The notes under the pieces are model-generated. The model made no database searches. It saw nothing but the letters and a program-made list of their open reading frames with translations, and had not been told where the DNA came from. A stretch of 64,000 nucleotides of DNA from JALORV01 sp963791235 (GTDB lineage Bacteria; Pseudomonadota; Gammaproteobacteria; Burkholderiales; Burkholderiaceae_F). This document shows, in pieces, positions 37,284 to 46,524 of this stretch. How positions within the stretch are numbered: the stretch's first letter is position 1; each line of letters begins with the position of its first letter. The position numbers and the translations under genes are program-made. The stretch is taken from contig CAWBRW010000029.1 of assembly GCA_963791235.1 (NCBI GenBank), forward strand, positions 682,001 to 746,000, read 5' to 3'.

Positions 37284-37454
37284 CGCGCAGCCTTGAAGCG
37301 TCCGGGCGGCGCGATTGGCGGCCGTCCTGAGCGGTGCGACATCGTTGCGCCGGGAGCGACGCGCAGCACGCGGAAGTCGAGCGCCGGACCATCGCGCGCC
37401 TGGCGGTCTATGTCCCTCTGACGGGACGGCTCGCCGCGCGAGGAAGTGAGATTC

Positions 37455-38948
37455 ATGACTGAGCACCACCTGCTGGACCGCGGCGCGCGCAGCGACGCTC
37501 CGGTGCGCGACCCCGAGGACGCGCAGCGCGCGCTCGTGCGCGTCCAGCACGTGCTTGAGAAACAGCGCCGCGTCGAAGCACTGGTCCATCGCGAGCAGAC
37601 GCCTTCCGAGCAAAAGAAGCCGCTGGTCGAGCAGCTGGTGCATCGCCAGCACCTGAGCGAACTGCGTTCAATCCTTGACCGGCTGCACGCGGCCGACATC
37701 GCCTACATCCTCGAGGCCTTGCCGATCGATGACCGGCTCGTGGTCTGGGACTGCGTCAAGGCCGACCGCGACGGCGAGATCCTGATCGAGGTGAACGATG
37801 CGGTCCGCGAGACGCTGATCGCGTCGATGGACCGCGAGGAACTGGTCGATGCGGTCGAAAGTCTCGAGACCGACGAGATCGCAGCACTTGCGCCCGACCT
37901 GCCGGCCGACGTTGTCGACGAGGTACGGGAGGGACTGACCAACGAAGAGCGTGCGCAACTGCGCGCTGCCATGTCCTACCCGGAAGGGTCGGTCGGCGCG
38001 CTGATGGACTTCGAACTGATCACGATCCGCGAGGACGTGACGCTCGAGGTCGTGCTGCGCTACCTGCGCCGCTTCGATGAGTTGCCGGATCATACCGACC
38101 AGGTGTTCGTCGTCGACCGCAACGAAGTGCTGAAAGGCGCACTGCCGCTCGACCGGCTGTTGCTCAATGAGCCGGAGACCGAGGTCACCGCGGTGATGAA
38201 CGCGGACCTGCTGACGCTCTCGCCGATGGACGATGGCGGCGAAGCGGCACAGGCATTCGAGCGGTATGACCTGGTCTCCGCACCGGTGGTTGATGCCAGC
38301 GGCCGGCTGGTCGGACGACTGACGGTCGACGAGATCGTCGACGTGATCCGCGACGAAGGCGAGGAGGCCGCACTGGCGCAGGCGGGTCTGCGGGAGGACG
38401 AGGACATCTTCTCGACGGTCTGGAATTCAGCGAAGAACCGCTGGCTCTGGTTGGCCGTGAACCTGTGCACGGCGTTCATCGCCAGCCGTGTCATTGATGC
38501 CTTCGAGGGCACGATCGAAAAGGTCGTGGCACTTGCCGCGTTGATGCCAATCGTCGCGGGGATCGCCGGCAACTCGGGCAACCAGACGCTGACGCTGCTG
38601 GTGCGCTCGCTGGCGCTGGGGCAAGTCACTTCCGGCAACCAGCGCCGACTCGTGCTGAAGGAAATCAGCGTTGCGGTGCTCAACGGCGTGGTCTGGGGCG
38701 GTGTAGCCGGTTTGCTGGCGTGGTTGCTCTATCGTGATACGCCGAACGGCTCGCTGCTGGGACTGGTGATGTTCCTGGCGATGGTGCTGAACATGCTGGT
38801 CGCCGCGGCGGTCGGTATCGCTGTGCCGATGGCACTGCGCGCCTCCGGTCGCGACCCCGCAATTGGCGGTTCGGTGCTGCTCACCTTCACCACCGACTCC
38901 GGCGGGTTTTTCATCTTCCTGGGGTTGGCGACGCTGTTCTTTCGATAG
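37455..38948 (+). CDS. mgtE: Magnesium transporter MgtE
   Basis: Mg2+-selective channel/transporter with cytosolic Mg2+ sensing. Starting at ATG 37455, after GAGGAAG, gives 497 residues. Order of parts: MgtE_N superhelical domain (about 45-175), two CBS domains (about 180-300), the linking plug helix and five membrane helices in the last 160 residues. These include GIAGNSGNQTLTLLVRSLALG and the final TDSGGFFIFLGLATL with the pore-site Asp. No magnesium riboswitch was recognised in the 216 bp upstream. Its TAG adjoins the palindromic repeat element. Confidence 0.94.
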   Translation: MTEHHLLDRGARSDAPVRDPEDAQRALVRVQHVLEKQRRVEALVHREQTPSEQKKPLVEQLVHRQHLSELRSILDRLHAADIAYILEALPIDDRLVVWDCVKADRDGEILIEVNDAVRETLIASMDREELVDAVESLETDEIAALAPDLPADVVDEVREGLTNEERAQLRAAMSYPEGSVGALMDFELITIREDVTLEVVLRYLRRFDELPDHTDQVFVVDRNEVLKGALPLDRLLLNEPETEVTAVMNADLLTLSPMDDGGEAAQAFERYDLVSAPVVDASGRLVGRLTVDEIVDVIRDEGEEAALAQAGLREDEDIFSTVWNSAKNRWLWLAVNLCTAFIASRVIDAFEGTIEKVVALAALMPIVAGIAGNSGNQTLTLLVRSLALGQVTSGNQRRLVLKEISVAVLNGVVWGGVAGLLAWLLYRDTPNGSLLGLVMFLAMVLNMLVAAAVGIAVPMALRASGRDPAIGGSVLLTFTTDSGGFFIFLGLATLFFR

Positions 38949-39083
38949 CGTCGCTCGTGTACGCGACGGCCCGACGTAGTCGGGCCATCGTACGTGCACT
39001 CGCTCCGATTAGTCAGTCGGCTGCGCTCCGGAGCGGCCGCGCGCTCCGCTGACTAGCCAAGGCGGGCACTCCACCCCGCGACG
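38949..39083. repeat. Left part of nested-palindromic element, copy B (split by IS)
   Basis: Begins CGTCGCTCGTGTACGC directly after the mgtE TAG. It continues with a hairpin GGCCCGAC-GTA-GTCGGGCC (38968-38986), the ACGTGCACTCGCTCCG arm, the block around GCTCCGGAGCGGCCGCGCGC, and a GGCGGGCACTCCACCCCGCG stretch. It is clearly homologous to the first 120 bp or so of the intact copy at 61790-62163. The hairpin occupies the same slot but has a different sequence with pairing kept. Confidence 0.85.
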
Positions 39084-40339
39084 ACTCTTTGCAGTGCCAG
39101 GATTGTGTGCAACCGGGAACATTGGTAACGGGTCAGACCGGGCACATCGGTAACACTTTTGGCGATGGCTCGGTGCGTGTAATGGGTTCGATACGCGCGC
39201 CGCGCGCGGCGCGCGTATCGAAGGTACCGAGCGGCAGCCATGCCGTAGTACAGACGCCAGCAGGTTTCGTCGATTTGCTCCAGTCCGACCGCCTCGCCGC
39301 CCAGCGCTTCGCTCACGTAAAGTGAGCGGCCGTGCCAGCGGATGTCGCCGGCCCGATGCACGCGGCGCACCTCGTAGTGGTGCGGATACTCCACCGGTGG
39401 CAGCCGCCGTGGATAAGGCCGACGCGAGCACTGGTACACCTCGGCCGGGGTGCGCCGCCCCAAGGCCTGGTGGGAGCGCTCCTGGTTGTACTCGGCGCCG
39501 AAACGCTCGAAGCGGCGCTGCTGCGCGGCCAGATCGTGGGCGAGCGGCGCCACGGTGGCTGCCGCCAGTGTCCGATGCAGTCGTTCGTGACGGCCGTTTT
39601 GTTCCGGATGTCCGGGTGCGATGCGCTCGGGCCAGATCCCCAAGCGCACCCACCAGACCGACAGCCGGCTCAGTCCGCCCAGCCCCACTGAGGCGAACGG
39701 GCTGCCGTTGTCGGTGCGGATGGCCAGCGGCAAGCCGCGCTCGCGGAACAGCCGCTCCATCCACGCCCGCACGGGCGCGCCGTGCGTGCTGGTCAGCCCG
39801 CGACACAGCAGCAGGCTGCGGCTGTAGCTGTCGGACACCGTCAGCGGATAGCACCACGTGCCATTGCCCAAGCGCCACTGGCCCTTGAAGTCAGCACACC
39901 ACAGTGCGTTGGGTCGATCGGCCTGCACCAACGGCTGGCTGTAGGCCGGCCCGCGCCGGCGTCGTCGCCGCGGTGGGATCAGCCCGTGTCGCGCCAGGAT
40001 CTCACCCACCGTGCTGGCCGCCGGCCAGAGGCGCTGCGGCTCGCGCCGCGCGAGCCAGTCGAGCAGGTTGCGCGGTCCCCAACTCGGGTGCCGTCGCCGT
40101 GCCGCCAACAGTTGGGCAATCACCGCCTCGTCCACCGCATTGGGATGGTGCAGCGGCGCGCGCGAACGCGGCTGCAGACCTGAGCTGCCCTCGGCTTGAT
40201 AGCGCTGCCACAACTGGTAGCCCGTCTTGCGACTGATGCCACGCCGTCGACACGCTTCGCTAAACGTGAGCTCTTCGTTCTGCACATCGGCAATGAACAG
40301 CACCTTCTCGTTCATCACACAGGTCTCCTTCCAGCTCAT
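39053..40339 (-). CDS. IS481-type transposase
   Basis: DDE integrase-fold transposase. An AGGAGG site lies directly before ATG 40339 (MSWKETCVMNEKVLF), giving 428 residues. There is an N-terminal helix-turn-helix (about 20-60, FSEACRRRGISRKTGYQLW). The rve core has catalytic Asp in WCADFKG, Asp in IRTDNGSPFAS and Glu in NGRHERLHRTL. The C-terminus is odd: after a Tyr/Arg-rich part encoded by a 36-bp palindrome, the frame reads through the left terminal repeats and into the flanking palindromic element before stopping at 39053-39055. The last 15-20 residues are therefore supplied by the target. The protein otherwise looks intact. Confidence 0.88.
   Translation of the reverse strand: MSWKETCVMNEKVLFIADVQNEELTFSEACRRRGISRKTGYQLWQRYQAEGSSGLQPRSRAPLHHPNAVDEAVIAQLLAARRRHPSWGPRNLLDWLARREPQRLWPAASTVGEILARHGLIPPRRRRRRGPAYSQPLVQADRPNALWCADFKGQWRLGNGTWCYPLTVSDSYSRSLLLCRGLTSTHGAPVRAWMERLFRERGLPLAIRTDNGSPFASVGLGGLSRLSVWWVRLGIWPERIAPGHPEQNGRHERLHRTLAAATVAPLAHDLAAQQRRFERFGAEYNQERSHQALGRRTPAEVYQCSRRPYPRRLPPVEYPHHYEVRRVHRAGDIRWHGRSLYVSEALGGEAVGLEQIDETCWRLYYGMAAARYLRYARRARRAYRTHYTHRAIAKSVTDVPGLTRYQCSRLHTILALQRVVAGWSARLG
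39111..39154. repeat. Left terminal repeats of the IS481-type element
   Basis: Two direct copies of ACCGGG-N-ACAT-N-GGTAAC, about 25 bp apart, matching in inverted orientation the pair at 40372-40417. They probably form the transposase-binding terminal inverted repeat. They lie within the reading frame of the transposase 3' end. Confidence 0.75.
39187..39222. repeat. Perfect 36-bp palindrome inside the transposase gene
   Basis: From TTCGATACGCGCGCC at 39187 the sequence is a perfect 18+18 bp palindrome ending at 39222, flanked by a further GCTCGGT / ACCGAGC inverted pair. It is GC-rich with an alternating CGCG centre. In the transposase frame it encodes an Arg/Ala/Tyr-rich stretch. It could be a small palindromic insertion or a transcription-blocking cruciform near the gene end. 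Confidence 0.85.
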
Positions 40340-40371
40340 GGGCCACACCTCCTGACCCACTAGGTTCAACC

Positions 40372-40417
40372 CGTTACCAATGTCCCCGGTCCAAACTGCT
40401 ACCTATGTACCCGGTCT
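40372..40417. repeat. Right terminal repeats of the IS481-type element
   Basis: Two copies of the ACCGGG-N-ACAT-N-GGTA motif on the minus strand, upstream of the transposase ribosome site. Read inward, the second copy with its GGTAACGGGT context is nearly identical to the first copy at the left end. Confidence 0.75.
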
Positions 40418-40420
40418 GTA

Positions 40421-40634
40421 CCCTCCCTTTCCCTCCTCGCCGGGCGAGGAGGGTGCAGGGAGGAGTGCACCGTTCCCTCTCGCTCGGCGAGAGGGCCAGG
40501 GTGAGTGTCGTGCCGTTGCGGCTCGGCGAAGCGCGCGGCCGCTCCGGAGCGCAGCCGACTGATACCAAGTGCGCGCGCAGCGCGCGCTCCCGCTGGCCGT
40601 GCACGTGCGACCCGGAGGGTCGCGTACACGGCTA
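40421..40634. repeat. Right part of nested-palindromic element, copy B (split by IS)
   Basis: Matches the second half of the intact copy: C/T-rich CCCTCC segments with a CCTCCTCGCC-GG-GCGAGGAGG hairpin, a CCCTCTCGC-TCG-GCGAGAGGG hairpin, CTCGGCGAAGCGCGCGGCCG and GCTCCGGAGCGCAGCCGAC, a GCGC-rich hairpin, GTGCACGTGC, hairpin GCGACCC-GGA-GGGTCGC (40607-40623) and the terminal GCGTACACG. Its end coincides with the stop codon of the KTSC gene. Confidence 0.85.
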
Positions 40635-40850
40635 GCGAATCCGCTTGACCGTGAACTCCTCCTGGATCGTGTCCTTGTAGACGCTCGCAGGAGAAGAACT
40701 GGCGAGAAACCGGCGGGCGATTTCTTCGCCGACGGCGGTGTGCTGGATCACCTGCCCGTTGTCGAATTCAATTTCCAGTACGCGCTGGTTGCGGTCGTAC
40801 CCGGCGGACTTGATGCCGCCGCGGCGTATCGGCTTGCGTTCGATCGCCAT
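40632..40850 (-). CDS. KTSC domain protein
   Basis: A 72-residue cytoplasmic protein. The core IKSAGYDRNQRVLEIEFDNGQVIQHTAVGEEIARRFL fits the KTSC domain (short beta-rich fold), and the domain end is a variant, SVYKDTIQEEFTVKRI. KTSC proteins are poorly characterised; some accompany nucleic-acid enzymes. It follows ubiD by 9 bp on the same strand and is probably co-transcribed with it. Its stop lies within the end of the palindromic element. Confidence 0.78.
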   Translation of the reverse strand: MAIERKPIRRGGIKSAGYDRNQRVLEIEFDNGQVIQHTAVGEEIARRFLASSSPASVYKDTIQEEFTVKRIR

Positions 40851-40859
40851 GTTGATCTC

Positions 40860-42380
40860 CTAAAGACCCAGTTCTTTCCATATTGCATCGACGCGCGACT
40901 TCACTGCCGCATCCATCGTGATCGGCCGCCCCCATTCGCGCGTCGTTTCGCCGGCCCACTTGTTGGTCGCATCGATTCCCATCTTGCTGCCGAGCCCCGA
41001 CACGGGAGAGGCGAAATCGAGGTAATCGATCGGCGTGTTATCGACCAGCACGGTGTCGCGGGTCGGATCAACACGAGTAGTGATCGCCCAGATGACTTCC
41101 TTCCAGTCGCGCGCGTTGATGTCCTCATCCACCACGACGATGAACTTCGTGTACATGAACTGGCGCAGGAAGCTCCAGACGCCGAACATGACACGCTTGG
41201 CGTGGCCCGCGTACTGCTTGCGCATCGACACGACGGCGATCCGGTAGCTGCAGCCTTCGGGAGGCAGGTAGAAGTCGACGATCTCCGGAAACGTACGCTG
41301 CAGGATCGGCACGAACACTTCATTCAGGGCAACGCCGAGCACGGCCGGCTCGTCCGGCGGCTTGCCCGTGTAGGTGGAGTGATAAATTGGGTCGCCGCGC
41401 ATCGTGATGCGATCGACCGTGAAGACCGGGAACCAGTCGCGCTCGTTGTAATAGCCGGTGTGGTCGCCGAAGGGGCCCTCCAGCGCCAGTTCGTAGGCCG
41501 ACGCCGGTCGTGGCGGAGCGTCAGCTGGCGGCGCGGCCGGTGTCGGGTCGGGTCGCAAATGGCCCTCCAGCACGATCTCGGCCGTTGCCGGCACTCGCAA
41601 GTCACTGCCGATGCACTTGACCGTCTCGGTGCGGCCCCCGCGCAGAAGCCCGGCAAACTGGTACTCGGACAGGCTGTCCGGCACCGGCGTCACGGCGCCG
41701 AGGATGGTCGCCGGGTCGGCGCCCAGCGCCACGGCGACCGGGAACGGCTCGCCAGGGTGCTTCAGCGCGTGGTCTCTGAAATCAAGCGCGCCGCCGCGGT
41801 GCGCGAGCCACCGCATGATCAGCTTGTTACGCCCGATCAGTTGCTGCCGGTAGATGCCGAGGTTCTGCCGCGGCTTGTTGGGCCCGCGCGTGACAACCAG
41901 TCCCCAGGTGATGAGTGGACCGGCATCCCCGGGCCAGCAGGTCTGGATCGGGAGCCGCGCGAGGTCGACGTCAGTTCTTTCGATCACCCGCTCCTGACAC
42001 GGCGCGTTACGCACCTCCCGGGGCGCCATGTCCCAGAGGGCCGACTTCAGCATGGCCACCTTGCCGAGCGCATCGCGCAGTCCCCGTGGCGCCTCCGGCT
42101 CCTTCAGGCTAGCCAGCAGCTCGCCGACCTCGCGCAGTGCGCCGACGTCGGCCGCGCCCATCCCCAGGGCGACGCGATCGGGCGTTCCAAAAAGGTTCGT
42201 CAGCACCGGCATGTCATACCCGGCCGGGTGTTCGAACAGCAGTGCCGGCCCTCCGACGCGCAGCGTCCGGTCGCTGATTTCCGTCATTTCGAGGCGCGGA
42301 GACACCTGGGCGCTGATCCGGCGCAACTCGCCTGACCCCTCCAGGCCACGGATGAAATCGCGCAGATCGCGGTATTTCAT
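40860..42380 (-). CDS. ubiD: UbiD family prenylated-FMN decarboxylase
   Basis: Decarboxylates 3-octaprenyl-4-hydroxybenzoate in ubiquinone synthesis. The 506 residues start MKYRDLRDFIRGLEGSGELRRI and carry the UbiD blocks PVLTNLFGTPDRVALGMG, the LPIQTCWPGDAGPLITWGLVVTRGP prFMN region, the catalytic-type segment EFALEGPFGDHTGYY in the form ELALEGPFGDHTGYY, and a late VVDEDINARDWKEVIWA. Length agrees with E. coli UbiD (497). The UbiX partner that makes prFMN is not in the window. Confidence 0.95.
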   Translation of the reverse strand: MKYRDLRDFIRGLEGSGELRRISAQVSPRLEMTEISDRTLRVGGPALLFEHPAGYDMPVLTNLFGTPDRVALGMGAADVGALREVGELLASLKEPEAPRGLRDALGKVAMLKSALWDMAPREVRNAPCQERVIERTDVDLARLPIQTCWPGDAGPLITWGLVVTRGPNKPRQNLGIYRQQLIGRNKLIMRWLAHRGGALDFRDHALKHPGEPFPVAVALGADPATILGAVTPVPDSLSEYQFAGLLRGGRTETVKCIGSDLRVPATAEIVLEGHLRPDPTPAAPPADAPPRPASAYELALEGPFGDHTGYYNERDWFPVFTVDRITMRGDPIYHSTYTGKPPDEPAVLGVALNEVFVPILQRTFPEIVDFYLPPEGCSYRIAVVSMRKQYAGHAKRVMFGVWSFLRQFMYTKFIVVVDEDINARDWKEVIWAITTRVDPTRDTVLVDNTPIDYLDFASPVSGLGSKMGIDATNKWAGETTREWGRPITMDAAVKSRVDAIWKELGL

Positions 42381-42840
42381 CGGAAGTTTGTTGCAAAGCA
42401 GAAAAAACGGGAGGGCTCTAAATGAGCGCTTACTAACATTAGGTCTGCCATCTTAAGTGTCTGATATTAAATCGATTTATCGTCTTCTGCGGTGTCCGAA
42501 TCTGCCCTTAAGCCCGAGCCACCCGTCGGAAACCGGAAAGAATCGAGTTGACCGAGAGGGCTCAGACCCTAAAATTCGGGTCAGCCGTTTGACCGACCGC
42601 CGGGTAGCTCGCCGCGCCGTGCGACGCAGCCTGAAGTCTAGGGACAGAAGCGGCCTGTTGTTTGCTCTTTCGTCGTCCGGAGGTCCCGGGCGATGTAGTG
42701 AAGACGCCGCTGCGATCCTCCGGTCGGAGCGGTGCCCTGTGGAACCGGGTTGGCTCGTGGCCCCCGGCTCCGACGTACCAACCTGTGAGTGGCGACCGAG
42801 GGTTTTCGGACCCGTGGCCGTTCGACATAAGGAGGCACGC
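42381..42840 (+). promoter_or_regulatory. Divergent intergenic region and leader of the lytic transglycosylase
   Basis: A 460-bp gap without a gene. An AT-rich stretch lies at 42405-42485. A promoter candidate, TTGACC (42548-42553), 16 bp, TAAAAT (42570-42575), would start a leader of about 260 nt. The leader can form a stable arm GTCGGAGC / GCTCCGAC around 42723-42773. The distal 14 nt contain a strong AAGGAGG ribosome site. I found no match to a riboswitch class that I know. Confidence 0.5.
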
Positions 42841-43728
42841 ATGTCTGTAGCCACGAATTCGAGTGTCCTGGCCCCGATCGCGTGGGCCGACGTCGCTTGT
42901 GATGTCCGTGATGGCGCTCTGGCGCTGTCTCGGCTGGTGGTTTCTGCGGCTGGCTTTGCAGCTCTCGTGCTAGCCGCCGTCGCCCTGACGAACGACGGGG
43001 TGCGGCACACGCTGAAGGCGGCGCTTTTCACCCCCGCCGTTCACGCTTCGGAGACGGCGAACGCCGAGTCGGAGGCGACGGCCGTGGACGAGGGGGCGAA
43101 CAAGACGGTCGAGCCCGCCGTTGCCACGGATCCACGCCAGAAGCACATCGTCCAGTACCTCGCTCGTCGCTATCGCGTAGCGGAAGAGGCGACCCGCATG
43201 CTCGTTGCCACCGCGTTCCTAGTCGGCCGCGAACAGAAGCTGGACCCGCTGCTGATCCTTTCGGTGGTGGCAATTGAGTCCGGCCTGAACCCGTTTGCTG
43301 AGAGCTCAATGGGTGCCCAGGGCCTGATGCAGGTGATGACGCGGATCCATGCCGAGCGTTTCGAAGCACACGGTGGCCATCTGGCTGCCCTCGACCCGGT
43401 CGCGAACATGAAGGTCGGCTCCGCGATTCTCGGTGACCTGATAAACCGCGGCGGTTCAGTCGAACGCGGGCTGCAGCTTTACGTCGGTGCTGGCAATCTC
43501 CCCGACGACGGCGGATACGGCGCCCGTGTGTTGGGAGAGCGTTCCCGCCTGGCTCTTGCCGCCAGCGGCAAGGTCGACGCTGCAATCTCGGCGGGGCGCA
43601 CCGCGGTAGCGTCCGAGCAGAAACCCGCGGCGGTCGAAGCGGCAATGCCGGTGGCTCAACCGGTCGTAACGCCAGCGGCCGACGCTCCGATCCGCTCCGA
43701 GGAGCACGCTCCGGCCCGCGAAGCCTGA
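42841..43728 (+). CDS. Lytic transglycosylase, SLT family, membrane-anchored
   Basis: A 295-residue protein from ATG 42841, 7 nt after AAGGAGG. One hydrophobic segment (about 30-52) suggests an uncleaved anchor; the catalytic SLT domain (about 100-220) would be periplasmic. The catalytic Glu is residue 146 in LILSVVAIESGLNPFAESSMGAQGLMQVM, and the LYVGAGN element replaces the usual NYNAG-type motif. The last 60 residues are Ala/Pro/Glu-rich. The frame is open for 128 codons upstream, but this part is leader sequence and not conserved-looking protein. Confidence 0.87.
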   Translation: MSVATNSSVLAPIAWADVACDVRDGALALSRLVVSAAGFAALVLAAVALTNDGVRHTLKAALFTPAVHASETANAESEATAVDEGANKTVEPAVATDPRQKHIVQYLARRYRVAEEATRMLVATAFLVGREQKLDPLLILSVVAIESGLNPFAESSMGAQGLMQVMTRIHAERFEAHGGHLAALDPVANMKVGSAILGDLINRGGSVERGLQLYVGAGNLPDDGGYGARVLGERSRLALAASGKVDAAISAGRTAVASEQKPAAVEAAMPVAQPVVTPAADAPIRSEEHAPAREA

Positions 43729-43905
43729 GCGTCGCTCACCTCTTCCTTCTGTTGATCTGAATTGCAGGGCGAGCGCCCAGCGCTGCCCTGCATCCGTTTG
43801 CATTCAACAAGGTGGGGGCGCTCTGCGCTCGGCTTGCCGGCTCGCCATCGCGCAATCGGCCGTGGTGCGTATCGATCCACGTGAGCGGATGCATTTGTCG
43901 TAGAC

Positions 43906-44013
43906 AAAAAAAGAGCCTGTCACCTGGACGCGCCCGAATTCGGTAGAGGAGGGAGGACGAGAGGCACCGACTTGGGTTACTGCGCCCAGGCCTGCGACAG
44001 GCTCTGAGAAAGC
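43906..44013 (-). ncRNA. Candidate small structured RNA with C/U-rich loop
   Basis: On the minus strand a 10-bp closing stem, AGAGCCTGTC (from 44005) / GACAGGCTCT (to 43912), is followed at once by a T7 tract (43906-43912), as in an intrinsically terminated RNA. A second helix, CCTGG-GCGC / GCGC-GT-CCAGG, lies inside, and CGGT/ACCG encloses a 21-nt loop reading GCCTCTCGTCCTCCCTCCTC plus T. The loop is complementary to Shine-Dalgarno-like AGGAGG sequences. A good promoter begins 7-34 bp upstream. The predicted RNA is about 105-110 nt. I do not recognise the family. Confidence 0.6.
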
Positions 44014-44019
44014 AGCCGG

Positions 44020-44047
44020 AGTGTACCTAGACTGAAATTCCTGTCAA
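44020..44047 (-). promoter_or_regulatory. Sigma70 promoter of the candidate small RNA
   Basis: On the minus strand a perfect TTGACA (44042-44047) and TACACT (44020-44025) are separated by 16 bp. The predicted start near 44013 coincides with the beginning of the structured RNA. Confidence 0.6.
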
Positions 44048-44073
44048 CAGTTTGTCTAGGTCAAAATGACAGG
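44025..44073. repeat. Two interleaved inverted repeats over the small-RNA promoter
   Basis: ACCTAGAC (44025-44032) pairs with GTCTAGGT (44054-44061), and CCTGTCA (44040-44046) pairs with TGACAGG (44067-44073). Both arms flank or overlap the -35 hexamer, as operators often do. They lie about 135-180 bp upstream of maeB, in the divergent gap. Confidence 0.5.
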
Positions 44074-44207
44074 CGAACTTTGACTTGCCGTCCGGCCTGA
44101 CGGGCCTACCTCGTGATCAGCGTTACCGGGTGACGGATCCGCTGGTCCGTGCCGCGAGACTTTCCGACGCGGATAATCAGTGTCTTTCCTTCGGCTGCGG
44201 CCTCAAC

Positions 44208-46523
<2,316 letters not shown>

Positions 46524-46524
46524 C

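Larger units (their letters stand above)
39104..40420. mobile_element. IS481-family insertion sequence (ends approximate)
   Basis: About 1.3 kb, with a single transposase on the minus strand. Each end carries two tandem copies of an ACCGGGNACATNGGTA motif, inverted between the two ends: left at about 39112-39127 and 39137-39152, right (reverse complement) at about 40374-40391 and 40399-40416. The flanks on both sides match separate halves of the palindromic element that is intact at 61.8-62.2 kb, so the IS interrupted that element. Exact tips and target duplication could not be fixed by eye. Confidence 0.85.

Noticed and set aside
37239..37454. Magnesium riboswitch before mgtE
   Set aside because: The 216-bp gap shows no arrangement that I can match to the M-box (ykoK) class; only a -10-like box was kept.
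38949..40634. Genomic island or integrated phage around the IS element
   Set aside because: Apart from one IS and the repeat, both sides are ordinary housekeeping genes; there is no integrase, tRNA-end duplication or phage gene.
40569..42335. A 588-codon open frame on the plus strand
   Set aside because: It is antisense to ubiD and the KTSC gene and begins inside the palindromic element; no domain is seen in its translation.
42582..42840. Cyclic-di-GMP or ydaO-type riboswitch ahead of the lytic transglycosylase
   Set aside because: I could not place the conserved core bases of either class in the leader; only a general stable arm is present.
43906..44013. 6S RNA or 4.5S (SRP) RNA as identity of the small RNA candidate
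   Set aside because: The hairpin is only about 100 nt, much shorter than 6S RNA. The SRP loop GGAAGGAAGCAGCC is absent on both strands. Some likeness of one arm to a 6S end was not enough.
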